Shown here: positions 10,924-23,050 of the stretch, one piece after another
Numbering within the stretch: position 1 is the first letter of the stretch
How the letters are laid out: every line of letters starts with the position of its first letter
Source: Parietaria judaica
Lineage: Eukaryota; Streptophyta; Magnoliopsida; Rosales; Urticaceae
Reading direction: 5' to 3'
DNA length: 64,000 nt
Assembly: GCA_954871525.1 (NCBI GenBank)
Contig: OX940860.1
Span: 24,584,001-24,648,000, forward strand
Program-made: the position numbers and the translations under genes
The notes under the pieces: model-generated
What the model was told of the DNA's origin: nothing
The model's input: the letters and a program-made list of their open reading frames with translations, nothing else
Databases searched by the model: none

Positions 10924-11151
10924 AAGGGACATTCTTTCTATAGTTTAGGATACTTATTAATATTATCTTATTGATTTAAAATTAATGAAAAAAGATACAT
11001 AAACATTATATGAAAAAAATAATCTACCCGTCTTCAATTATATAAAAAAATATTATCTTATTCATATAATGTTTATGTATCTTTTTTCATTAATTTTAAA
11101 TCAATAAGATAATATTAATAAGTATCCTAAACTATAGAAAGAATGTCCCTT
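10924..11151. repeat. Perfect ~91-bp inverted repeat (palindromic MITE-like element)
   Basis: The left arm (about 10924-11014) begins AAGGGACATTCTTTC. The right arm (11061-11151) ends GAATGTCCCTT. Read as reverse complements they match at every base I compared. The spacer is 46 bp. A transcript across this would form a long perfect hairpin. A diverged partial copy of the right arm is near 13120-13180. Superfamily not assigned; no clear target duplication found. Confidence 0.85.
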
Positions 11152-12199
11152 AATTTCCGCCTTGTGGACCAAATAAGAAAAAACACCTTCTAGAAGAACA
11201 AGAAAACAAAAAAATTAAAGACAAAAACTCACGATTCTCCGAGAAAATATATGTATAAAATATCAAATATGATCACGAAATAGTTATTACGAGTTATTTT
11301 ATTTGTGAAAAGCTTGATTAGTTTTTTATATAAATATTATTAAATTTAAGACTATCTGAAAGAAAATATTTATGTTACGTAGTATTGATTAAGGAATGTT
11401 TATCATGAAAAGCACAAGCTTGACACACTACGTTTGTTACAAAATATATTCCTAAAAAAAGTTTGTTACAAAATATATGTAAATAATATGTTTGAGATAG
11501 TTATACAATTTGAATTTCAAATTTACATTACAGAAAACGAAAACAAATATAAATTAAAATAAAACAGTATTCAATTCATCCCTAAACTTTTCGGAAGTTA
11601 TACCAACACCTCTTACATTCTAATAATACATTGTCTCAGAAAGTAATGTCGTAAATATGGAAAGTATCGATCGGATTTCGAGTTTCAACGAGTAATTTTG
11701 GAAGAAGAAAAAAATTAGTGTCAAAGTCTTTTTGATTCAGGGAAATCCAGACCAAAAATCTGAATTCTGAATTTTACCATAATCTAAAGTTTCGCTTTTA
11801 AATTTGTATTTTTAATTATTTTTAATACCATAAGATTTTAATCACGCGGTCCTAATTTAGAGATAAATAAATAATTTAATTAAGAAAAAATCTGGAACAA
11901 GAAGTTCTTATTTATGTATTTTTTCTTTTCTTTTCTTTTCAAGTTTTGTATATCCTGAATCGAGAGAAAACGAAATTAGAACTCTGAATCGTAATATTGA
12001 TTGTGGATTTTATCGTGAATCGTAATTTTAAATCCAGATAAAATTCAGAACCAAACATTTTGGTTTCTTTTGCTTCTTTTTTTTTTCTTCAAAAGGTTCA
12101 TTAATCGACTTTCAGATTATTGGTTGTGTGTTATATATTTAATCGATGATTCGTAGAGATGATGAAAACTTACCGATCGCAAAACTCGAGCAGCTTGGA
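11152..12199. other. AT-rich intergenic DNA, no gene seen
   Basis: About 1 kb of AT-rich sequence with many stops in all frames and homopolymer runs. The last ~60 bp before 12200 belong to the duplicated kinase-upstream sequence. No coding or RNA feature recognised. Confidence 0.6.
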
Positions 12200-12207
12200 T
12201 CACGTAG

Positions 12208-12919
12208 TAGGGGTGAAACCGGGTCGGGTACCCGGTTTTTTTGAAGTACCCGGTACCCGGACCCGGTTTCCGGGTAGTTGAAATTTACTACCCGGTACCC
12301 GGTACCCGAAATCCGGGTACCCGAATTCCGGGTACCCGAATTTCCGGGTAGTTGAAAATTGGTACCCGGTTTTAGTACCCGGTACCCGGTTTGGAAACCA
12401 AGTTCGGATTTTCAACCGGATCCGGGTTTTTACCCGGATCCGTTTTATTTTTTTTTAATAGAAAAACTAAATTATCTCAAAATAAACATTACACATGTCT
12501 CGTACATAAAAAAAAACATGCATCCATTGTCTAAAATTTAAAATACATTAAAAAAACATATGATAAATCACTTCGAGTTCCTCCGGCTTTCCATAATAAT
12601 TTCACCGTCCGCACATCAAAAATTAAAAAAATATTTTAATAAAACCCTAAAATTAGAAATGAAAATGAGAGATGAGTGTCGAGCCCTAACCCTAAATTAT
12701 TTTTTAAAAAAATTAAAAATTAAATAAATCGGGTATTAAACCGGGTACCGGGTACCCGGTTTTTAAGATTGCACTACCCGGTACCCGAACCCGGTTTTAA
12801 ACCGGGTACCGGGTACCCGGATCCGAATTCCGGATTCGGATTCGGATTCGGGTTTTAGATTCGGATACGGATTCGGATTCGGGGTTTTACCCGGTTTTCG
12901 GGTTTTATTTGCACCCCTA
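12208..12919. mobile_element. Non-autonomous hAT element (712 bp), rich in GGGTACCCGG motifs
   Basis: Terminal inverted repeats TAGGGGTG and CACCCCTA are flanked by a perfect 8-bp duplication TCACGTAG (12200-12207 and 12920-12927), the hAT hallmark. Both subterminal parts (12225-12435 and 12735-12905) are packed with GGTACCCGG-type words in both orientations, as expected of subterminal transposase-binding repeats. The centre is AT-rich and has no transposase frame. Short ORFs rich in Gly/Tyr/Pro here are artefacts of the repeats. Confidence 0.93.
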
Positions 12920-12927
12920 TCACGTAG

Positions 12928-14870
12928 TACTCGAGTAGTACACAAATTGTTCTCACGTACGTAGTAACAAAAGCCTAGATAGTAGATAGATAGCTAGGCT
13001 TATTTATAGGTACCTAATTTCCTTTTAGATTTTTTAAGCAATAAATAATATATCTTAATTAGATACTATCATACTAATATCTTCAATTAGTTAAAGACGG
13101 GAAATTAGTTTTTTTTTTTTTTCATATAATGTTTATTTTATCGTTTTTCACTATTAATCTATAAGATAATAAGAATGCTAATAAAATATATAAATCTAAA
13201 TAACAAACATTTATCTTTTTGAAATCATAAAAATTGTTGAAAAAAAAAACTATTTTCATTCACGGGTTAATACCTAAAATTCAATGCAGAGACACTTAGG
13301 TACTTACTGTTAAACTTTTTAAGGGATAATAGCGGCATATGTTCTGAAATGTTATCATCTTGATATTTTTTTAGAGGCGTATGTTCCCGAATTAAAAAAA
13401 AAATGTTTTCTCTGTGTTCATATTTTTAAAATATTAGTGGCGTACTCTTAGTGAACACGTGTCAACACCTAAAACGTCCACGTTAATGGTTCTTTTACCC
13501 ACTTTTTAGTCCTACTTATACACGTTTATCATGGTAAAAGTATCATATTTTAATTAAATTAGTTTACACACATTTAAATAAGAATTGGAGGCGAAAGTAT
13601 TCAAATTATCACTGTCGATGTGCAGTCTCCACAAACTTATTGAAAACGTTCAACTTAACCCTATTTTATCTTTTTCAATTTTTATCCTTTTTTATTTTCT
13701 TTTTGAAATTTACGTATGTTAAATAAACTCCAACAATAATACTCAAAGCTTCTCCAACCGAGCTCTAAAACCATCAAATGCAGTAAAGTATCACTCCACC
13801 CGAGCTTTTCACTTCCAACTCCAAAATGGCGTGGGTTCTTGATTGCTACATTGCCGCATCATATTTGACGGGGTACTGTTCATCACGCCATTTATTTTTT
13901 TATTTATAATTTAGTTATCATAAAATTTTTAATTTACACAAATATTGTTACTCTATTTTAAAATTATATCATATTTACTCATAATATCATTCATATTTTT
14001 TTATTTTAAATTTTTAAATATTTAATCTTTTAAAATCCAACATTGATATTCAAAATTTAGAAAAATAAAATAAAATAAAAATTAATATCAAAACTAAATG
14101 ACATAACAACCACATCGAAATGGTATAATTGGGTGTATTAATAATATTTTAAATTATGTAGGAAGTAAATCAAATAATAAATAGTATAATTGAAAGTTAA
14201 TAAACGAAATATCCATTTTATGCAAACCTTTTAAAAAACTACTCATTATGGGTAGTTTTTTACACATACAATGGATAGTTTTTTAAAAGGTTTGACACAA
14301 AATAGGTATTTTGTACAATTTCCTTAAAAAAATATAAGGGTATAGAGATAAATAAGAGAAAGTTAAATATAAAAATGATATTTTAATTTGGTGTTAAAAA
14401 TAGAATTTGATTGAAGATAATATAGTGTTTGATGTGATATATATTGTAAAATGAAATAAAAAATGAAGTAATCCAAAATCTACCGCTGATGAGCCCAGCC
14501 TGTCTGTCCATCAGACCATCCATCTCTATATATATAATTAATCGTTGCTACAAATATTCACTGCATCCCGTGGACAATTATATATAGCGACATATACATC
14601 CAAATCAATTTCTTACTTATTGAAATGTTTTTAAAATAATTATAAACGTAACTATTTTATGTTTTTTTTTATTATTATTGTTTTGCGTTTATTTGTGGAC
14701 CAAAATATTGTTTTTGAAAGAAAATATTTCGATATCCAGTTAAAGTATGTTTTTATAATATCAAATTATATATTTGAGACAATTGAACTAGCTTTAGATT
14801 TCGTATGATTTTAAAATTTCAATTATAGCTAAAAAAAAAAAAAAAAAAAACTAATCTTGTGCGTGAAATG
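12928..14870. other. AT-rich intergenic DNA with MITE relics
   Basis: No gene is seen. 12928-13180 continues the duplicated kinase-upstream sequence. An imperfect inverted repeat of ~30-bp arms (GCAAACCTTTTAAAAAACTA and its partner TAGTTTTTTAAAAGGTTTG) spans about 14215-14305. The stretch 13735-13880, less AT-rich than its surroundings, looks like another old element but has no clear ends. A run of about 20 A is at 14831-14850. Confidence 0.5.
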
Positions 14871-15520
14871 CAGTAGAGCCTCGATAAACTAGTAACATCG
14901 ACTAAAAAATAATAATTTTGTCCGGTCCCGACTCGGGCCTAATAGCTAAATTAATAATTCGCTAAATTTACAAGATAATAAATTTTAGAAGTATATAGGT
15001 CCAAACTTATATATAAATTAGTACTTCAATATATAATAATGATAAAATTACGTATATAATTATGTATATACTGTAGATAAAATATAACATTGCATAACTA
15101 GTTATGAAATCATCTTAAATAAAATAAAAAAATTACACTAATTAACTAATCATGTAGTATTTTTAAATTATGATTATGAAGTTATTTGCCTATTTTTGAA
15201 ATTTATGCCCCCTTCAACTTCAACTATATGCTTCCCCGTAACATTAAAAAGGTCTGGTGTTTTGGTGTTGTATTTTCGTGAAGTAAAAAAATTGTTAAAG
15301 TGATTGTCGCTAAAATTACATCATTGCATGGAACAAGTATTATTTCAGTATTATCATCTTCAAACTATGTATCATGACTACAATATTTTTGACATGTTAT
15401 ATATGGATTTTTTTTTTCTTCTAATTATAATGATTATATAACTAATATTTTATAAATTAATAATTCAATAATATGATAAATTTTAGCGGTCCTAATATTA
15501 TTAATTTATAGAGATTTTCA
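14871..15520. mobile_element. Emigrant-like (pogo-type) MITE relic, diverged
   Basis: The left end CAGTAGAGCCTCGATAAA and a right part ending in TTAATTTATAGAGATTTTCA match the better-preserved copy at 57336-58012. Shared internal words include GGTCCCGACTCGG and AGCTAAATTAATAATT. The TA duplication expected for this family is not intact here. Border positions are approximate. Confidence 0.65.
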
Positions 15521-15699
15521 TATAAAGAGATAAATTTTAAGCAACGAATAATTTTTTATATCTTCTATGCAACAAGTATCACGATTATCCCGTACAATAA
15601 TAACAATAAAAAAAATATAGCACGATTCAACACGATAGAACGAAAATTGGATACAATATTTGAATTGAATCATAAATTTAATTAAAAAGAAAAAAATTA

Positions 15700-16168
15700 G
15701 GGTTAATGACGGCAAAAATATCCAAAGTTTGGTCAAAGAACCCCTCGTGTACCCAAAGTTTAAAAGTGGTGGTAAAAATACCCAAAGTCGCATTCAGGGA
15801 GTTGACCACTCCATTCTCGTAACGCCGTTAACTTACCGGTTAACTCTGGCCACGTGGATAAATTTGTTTTGTTAAGTGTAATCATTAGAGATTCAATTAG
15901 TTGTATTAAATAGTATTTATTAGGGGTTTAATTCGTTGTTTTGTCGTAAACGAGGCTGATTTGGGCTCATCCATGTGGCAAAAATTGTTATGTCAGCAAC
16001 CCACGTTTGTCCGCGTGGCCATAGTTAACGGGTAAGTTAACGACGTTACGAGAATGGACTGGTCAACTCCCCAAATGCGACTTTGCGTATTTTTACCACC
16101 ACTTTTAAACTTTGGATACACGAGGGGTTTTTTGACCAAACTTTAGATATTTTTGCCGTCATTAACCC
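15700..16168. mobile_element. MULE-type long-TIR MITE, copy 1 (469 bp)
   Basis: Long inverted arms begin GGGTTAATGACGGCAAAAAT and end with its near complement, flanked by the 9-bp duplication AAAAAATTA (15691-15699 and 16169-16177). Long arms plus a 9-bp duplication point to Mutator-like elements. It ends about 310 bp upstream of the OEP61-type start codon, so it may contribute to that promoter. Close relative of the copy at 32038-32495. Confidence 0.9.
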
Positions 16169-16477
16169 AAAAAATTACAATATTAAATCTAGAAGTTACT
16201 AATAAGAAGCTTTGTATATACATATACATATACATATACCCTCAGTTGAACCTGACAAAGACATAAGAAGAGGAACACGAAAGAAGCCCAACACGAATTT
16301 GTTCAGGTTTGGTTGGCGACTATTTGACCCATATTTTGTTCTCATATATATATATATACATACATTTCACTCCAATTCATCTTCTCCTTCATTGATTTCC
16401 TTAACTTTCCGGTGAAGAAGTTCGAATTTGGAGAATTGCCGAAAAGGGTTTTCGATTTCGATCGGAGAGAGAGAGAC

Positions 16478-16593
16478 ATGAACATGATGGATCCCGAATT
16501 GATGAGGCTCGCCCAGGAGCAGATGAGTCGAATGTCGCCCTCGGATTTCGCCAGGATCCAGCAACAGGTCTTGATTCTTGAAATCTCCCAATT

Positions 16594-16629
<36 letters not shown>

Positions 16630-19600
16630 TTTGTATGTGTGCTGATTTAGCTTTGTCGGTTCGGAGATCGAGAATTGGGGAATCTTGGATTTGCGTGGAA
16701 AAGGGGAAAGGTTTTAGAATTTCGTTGAAATCGATGAGACAGATTAGTGTGTATCAATGATCAATGTGGATTACTGTGATTGTAGATGATGAGCAATCCC
16801 GATTTGATGCGGATGGCGACAGAGAGCATGAAGAACTTGCGGCCCGAAGACCTGAGAAATGCTGCGGAACAGTTGAAGCATACATGCCCGGAAGAGATGG
16901 CCGAGATCGGGGACAAGATGGCGAGTGCCTCGCCCGAAGAGCTTGCCACGATGCGTACTCGTCTCGATGCCAAGATATCTTATGAACTGAGCGGGGCACA
17001 GATGCTGAAGAAACAGGTCCTTTTTTTATCTCCTCTTTGGTTGGTTAAGCGTGTTTGTGACCCAGTTGAGTAGTATACTATTAACTAGCAGATCGGAAAG
17101 CGGGCATGGAGTATTTTCTATGTTTTTATGTGTTTGTTTTTAAATATGGCAGGGGAATGACCTTCATAATCAGGGAAAGTACAGTAATGCCGCCGAAAAG
17201 TACTTGCTTGTGAGTGTTTTTTTCCCCTTTATTTTCTTCACCTAAAGTGAACTTTATGGATTGTGGTACGGCCAGGTGAAAGTGGGACGGGAACTGATAT
17301 ATTTGAGGTTTATTGGTCCAAGTACCGGCTTTTTGTATTTCTAAATTAGGTATTCAGCTCAGAAAAAAAAAAAAAGAAAGAAAGAAAGTTTTATTTTTTC
17401 TATAACCGGTTACAAGTATTGGATTTTGGAAATAAGGGAAAATCGGGACCAAGACCAAAAAACCTCAAAATACAGGTATTTACCGGTTTTGACCGGTATA
17501 ATCTGCTTTTTTATAGGGTTTTTAGAAAATTAATGTAAAAAAAGTGGGACCTGTATATTCCGATTCCTGGTTTCTTGAAACTGGTTTTATACCTGGTTCT
17601 AAAAATTAAGTACCGATAAATTACGAGTTCACGGTTTGTATTCTAAAAATATCGGTTGAAAAGTTCCATCCCTACGTTAAGGTATCCCATTTTGATTAAT
17701 GCTTTTGTTTTTTAATGGCAAATATTTACAGGCAAAAAATAACCTGAAAAATATTCCATCATCGAAAGGCCGAGCCCTACAGTTGGCATGCTCACTAAAC
17801 TTGATGTCTTGTTACCTGAAGACCAAACAGTACGATGAGTGCGTAAAAGAAGGCTCTGAGGTACGAACTATAAGTGTTTCAGAAGTAATTTTATTATCAA
17901 CGTTTTTGCTTCGTTCAGAATGTTCTTGCTTCGTATTAAGGAATGTTGTATAATTTCTCCAGGTTTTGGCACATGATGCTGATAATGTTAAAGCACTTTA
18001 TCGGAGAGGTCAAGCATATAAAGAACTAGGAAGATTTAGAGTAAGTTTCTTACCATCTTCGTATAGAGCCGATCTTGTTATCAGAAGCCTCGGATTTGAT
18101 GGTGAATTAATTTTATTAGGATGCGGTCTTTGATCTTCGCAAGGCTCATGAAGTTTCTGCTGATGACGAAACTATTGCAGATGTTTTGAGGTATTAATTG
18201 CGTCTTTTGATTTGGATAGTAATGAATTAAACAAGATAGCAGAATTAAGAAGACATAACAAAGATTCGCATGATTCTCGTAGTATTTTGAAATTTGAATC
18301 AACATTATTACCAAGACAATATCTGGAACAATATTTGACTGGACATGAGGGTCTTTTGGGGTTAATTTATTTAACTGAAAAATGAATTTTAGATTATAAC
18401 AAGCAAATGGACAAATTAAGGTTTTGCAAAAATACAGGGTTTTAAGGGATTTTCTTTCTTCTTTGACCGTCTTTCTTGTGATCGCACTTATAGAAGCTCT
18501 TGTATAAATATTACTTATTGGTGACTTACCGATAATAATTCCAGAAGAAAATATGAGCTCCAATTATATTGTACAGAAAATGGATTGAAGCCATGGTATA
18601 GTGATGTTTGGAGCCAAAACGGACGATTGTATCAGACATTTAGTTACGAAAGAATCAGCTATACTTTTCTGTGATTTTTATGTCGAGTAATTTATTTTTC
18701 GGCAGGGATGCGCAGGGAAAATTGGCTGATCAAGGTGAAGAACCCGCACCAAGAGGTATTTTGTTCTTGTTGTTTTACTTTCGTTTATTTTGTTCATTTA
18801 TTCGCAATAGTTACTGTGTATTTGACATATTAACTAATTTATAATTGTTATATAGGTCTAGTAATTGAGGAGATAATCGAAGATGAAGAGACCGTGTCTT
18901 CATCATCACAATCACAGGAAATTAGGAATCCTAGTCAGACTGAAAGAGTGCCTAGCAATGGCGGCTTCTCGAGCAATTCGGAGCATTTGCAGGCTCTGAA
19001 AAACGATCCCGAAGCTTTAAAGTACGTGTTTTGTCTCATACTGTGATACTGGTATATTCAGATTGACAACATGTAATATCAATTAACTGCTTTTGAAATG
19101 ATTAGATTTGGAGTTGTGAGAAAGTAATTTCTCAGTAGATAATTTTAAAATAGAAAGTCTATTCCGTTTTCGAAGTAGCCTTCATGTTCCATAGCTCATG
19201 TAATATTACTTTTCAGATCATTCCAGAATTTCATGGCAAATGCTAATCCCGAAACTTTGGCTGCTATGAACCCTGGAAATCCCGGAGAGGTATCTCCTGA
19301 CATGATAAGGACGGCATCGAACATGATTGGAAAAATGTCACCCGAAGAGCTTCAAAAGATGTTTGAAATGGCTTCCTCGTTTACCGGAAATAATAACCCA
19401 AGTTCTAAAGACGGTCATGACGGTTTGAGGCCCGGTTTAGTTCCACCAAACATGACGCCTGACATGCTAAAAACAGCCACTGACATGATGACTAAAATGT
19501 CTCCGGAGGAACTTCAGAAGATGTATGAGATGGCATCCCATATGAGAGGAAACGAGTCTTTTCCGATGCCAGCTGCTTCAACAACGGGCGCATCAAGTTC

Positions 19601-20814
19601 AGATAGTGGGTCGAGAAATATAACAGCTCGGGAAAGTTTGGCCACTGGTCAAACCGCTACAGTTTCAAACTCAAGAAGCGGTCAGTCTCCACTGAGCTTC
19701 CCCAGCTCTTCTGCTGATCTGCAAGAGCAGATGAGAAACCAAATGAAAGATCCGGCAACGCGTCAGGTTTGTCCTCCAGTCCGCTGCCACTGTCTAAATT
19801 TATTTAATTATGTTTTGTTATTAATTTATGTTTTTATTTGAATAATTTAATTCTCTTTTAAGGAGTTGGGTTAATTTTCATAGGTTTTGGTAAATGCCTG
19901 TATTACCCCTAGGGTTTATTTAGGCTTAAGGTTTCTTTTCATTTCCTGTTGTTGTAATTTGGCTGATTTATTGAATCAAAGAAAAAAGGGATTCAAGAGT
20001 TATATGATGAATTAGCCGTTCAATTAGTGGTTCCCCTCAAGGATTTAGGATAGCCACCATAGGGAAAAAGAAAATACCGGTGGCGAGATCTGTGACTCGA
20101 TGGTTAATCCTTCTTTAAGACACCTGATATTTTTTCGTAGAGGAAAATATATATGAAATACGTGCAGTAAAAGTAACCTTTTTGGTTGAATGTGATTTTG
20201 TAGATGTTTACATCAATGATGAAGAACATGAGCCCGGACATGATGTCAAACATGGGCGAACAATTCGGTTTCAAGATCTCTCGAGAAGATGCAGAGAAAG
20301 CTCATCAGGCAATGTCATCTTTATCACCGGAACACTTGGATAAAATGGTACCTTCTTACCGAAGTCTAGTTTTACATGGATTTTAAACGATTCAGCATAA
20401 ATGTCCGCTTTTCTGACAATAATCTGATATATTACCGTGAAGAGTAAAATCTGAATGCAAACCACTCAAATTTGTTGAAATTTAGTTTCACTTTTTAATT
20501 CCCGAGTTTCAACAAAACTGGAAGTCCTATCAGTTTCGAGATCATCAATGTGGTTTGTCATTAACGGTTTTTAAGCCTTGAAAAGTTGAAAACTCAATGT
20601 GCGAATATACAAACTTGGCTGCTTAGTTATTTACTCTCATATATGTTATTACGCGTCATCTTCTCAGATGCTATGGGCCGATCGGATACAACGAGGAGCT
20701 GAAGGGGTAAAAAAGACCAAGAATTGGCTCTTTGGCAAGCCCGGTATGATTCTCGCAATATTCATGCTTATTTTGGCGGTAATTCTTCACAGGCTGGGAT
20801 ACATCGGAAGCTAG
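16478..20814 (+). CDS. OEP61: Outer envelope protein 61 / TPR7-like co-chaperone receptor
   Basis: Eleven coding exons join to 570 residues: 16478-16567, 16786-17016, 17153-17209, 17732-17860, 17963-18040, 18120-18190, 18706-18755, 18856-19021, 19217-19766, 20204-20347, 20668-20814; all introns are GT-AG and phases agree. The Met-rich N-terminus ([16 protein letters not shown]) precedes a three-repeat TPR block (~104-220) with [32 protein letters not shown] and [16 protein letters not shown] Met/Pro-rich middle repeats the MSPEELQKM motif. One hydrophobic segment at the extreme C-terminus (~548-567, [14 protein letters not shown]) makes it tail-anchored. In Arabidopsis the family binds Hsp70 through a carboxylate-clamp TPR and sits at the chloroplast outer envelope or ER to receive preproteins. 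Intron 1 holds a (TA)n tract. Confidence 0.93.
17262..17685. mobile_element. hAT-like relic in intron 3 of the OEP61-type gene
   Basis: The intron interior has dispersed ACCGGT and GGTACCGG-type words and ends GTTCCATCCCTACG, resembling an hAT terminus. The other terminus and target duplication are not recognisable, so this is a degraded copy at best. Confidence 0.35.
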
Positions 20815-21824
20815 AACAACGCATGACTCGGCTTTCCTCTCAAAAATCGCAACTAGTTTGACGTGTAGATGACTGAAAAACCCTCTCCTTCTATGTTGAT
20901 GACTTCTTCGTCTCGTTTAGTAGTTAACTTGTTTCATTTGATTATTCAATTGGATTACTTCTGTAAAATAAGGTGAATTTTGGATCTAGAGGGTAGTAGA
21001 GTAAACTCTCATCCTCAAATATGTGCGGGTGAATTTTACTGCTGTAATATTATTTACCTGTCATTCATATCTTGAGCTTCTTTTTTCTTTTAGTGGTGAG
21101 ATTTTCTTTTATCACTCATTATTTTATTGCTGACTGTCAAAAGGCGGAGCTGGCCCAAGCCGCCCGCCCCGACTCGTTAACAAAAAAAAAAAAAAAAAAA
21201 CGGATTTACCTTGCCTCGCTCCTCTTTTTGTGGGTCGGGCTAGGCTTGCCCCTGTCAAAAGGGGGACTTAGATTTTATTATATGTTTTGGTAAATAATAT
21301 TCTGGTTTAATTATTAGGTATTTGGGAAAAAATTACTCTCTTTACTGTTAGGAATTACATTATAATATATTATAGGACCATAGTTTTGAACTATTGATGG
21401 CTCATAGTTTTGTAGAATATAAATGCGTAGCACTACCAATTGGAGATAAGATTTGACATTCGTTCTTCTTAATATCTGAGTCTGACTAATGGTACTAAGT
21501 GGCAGCCATAAAGCTTCGATATTTATATCATATATGATATATAATTTATATATATATATAATATATGTATCGAATCACAACAAAAAGCAGTCAATAAATC
21601 AATTAAAAACCAAAAATAAAGCATGTGCACTATTTTCCCCCCTAAAAATAAAGCCAAAACATAGGGTTATACTTACACTCATCATACTCATAAGTATACG
21701 AGCTAATGCCTTTTTCTCTTAGTTTATATTTTCTTGCGTCTTATTCTGTCTGGATTTTTTAAATAAAAGAAGAGGCGACTTTGTCACTTAATTGCAGGCT
21801 TGGCCTAATAAATTTAGAGACTTG
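20815..21824. other. 3' UTR and intergenic DNA downstream of the OEP61-type gene
   Basis: The first ~250-300 bp is probably 3' UTR (TAAAATAAGG near 20965). Around 21130-21265 lies a GC-richer relic with GACTGTCAAAAGGCGGAGC and CCTGTCAAAAGGGGGA and an 18-A run, probably a decayed element. No gene is seen in the remainder. Confidence 0.45.
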
Positions 21825-21833
21825 TTAAAAAAA

Positions 21834-22639
21834 GGGTTAATTGCGGCAATAATGCACAACTTTTGGTCAACAGGGGTTTTAGGTCCTCAACCTTTCAAAG
21901 TGTGGGCAAAAATACACAACGTTTGTTGAATGTAAAATCCGTTGGTCCTTCCGTTAGGGATGTTAAATTCTGCTGATGTGGCATTGTTAAACTGCCAAAT
22001 GGACTGCCAACTTGTAATATTAATTACATAACCTAATTAATAATTAATAAGAATAAATTAAATCATATTTTAATTATGATTCAAAAAATAAATTAAAACT
22101 ATAAATTAACGAGCAATACTTATTTAACGCGTAGTTCCTATTTTTAAACTCGTGCTTCAATATTATTCACATCTTTACTATGTCGTTTTTTAAATTACAA
22201 TTGTTTTTAATAATCGGTTGTTTTTCTAAAATTTTAGTCGTTTCTAATAAACTGTCGTTATGTAATCTTTGCAAATTTTAGTCGTGTTTAATAATCCGTC
22301 GTTTTTCAAAATTTTAGTCATGTTCGACGAAGAGTCTGTTAGATTTTTAGGGGGAGTAAAAATTATTTATTTAATTTAAAGTATTAATTTATTTTTTGAA
22401 TCATAATTAAAATCTGATTTAATTTATTCTTATTAATTAAGTTATGTAATTAATATTACAAGTTAGCAGTCCATTTGGCAGTTTAACGATGCCACATCAA
22501 CAGAATTTAACATCCCTAACGGAAGGACCAACGGATTTTACATTCAACAAACGTTGTGTATTTTTGCCCACACTTTGAAAGGTTGGGGACCTGAAACCCC
22601 TGTTGACCAAAGGTTGTGCATTATTGCCGCAATTAACCC
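21834..22639. mobile_element. MULE-type long-TIR MITE, copy 2 (806 bp)
   Basis: Arms start GGGTTAATTGCGGCAATAAT and end ATTATTGCCGCAATTAACCC, with the 9-bp duplication TTAAAAAAA at 21825-21833 and 22640-22648. Inverted homology extends about 250 bp inward on each side. The terminal ~20 bp resemble copies 1 and 3; the interior differs. No transposase frame. It lies about 400 bp upstream of the Cys-rich gene. Confidence 0.92.
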
Positions 22640-23050
22640 TTAAAAAAATATATTAAATATAAATTTAAGGGTATATTGGTAATTCGATCTGCCTTCTAGA
22701 AGAATTGACAGAAAACAAATAGTGATGAGAGAAAGTATCAAAAAACAGAACGAACGGATTAGAGAGATAAACAAACACAATAATCTGATTTTCCGGATAT
22801 ATCGTTAATCGTGCTCTGTTTTATTTATTTATTAATCCAACTCTAACTCTCCCAGCTTTCTTTCTCTCCATTTTCCCGGGAAAATCTCCCCCTCCTCGAT
22901 CCAGCGCGATCCTTCTCCGATTGCGAATCCATCTTTTTCTCACGCGGATCTTCCCGGAAAATCTCTCCTTCTCATGATCTTCACCGCCATCGACGCGATG
23001 AGATTCCACCATTAACACGCGAGGTCTCCGCCTCCGCCTCCGCTTCCGAG

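Noticed and set aside
12200..12945. Gly/Tyr/Pro-rich short proteins around 12200-12945
   Set aside because: Created by translating GGTACCCGG repeats of the hAT MITE.
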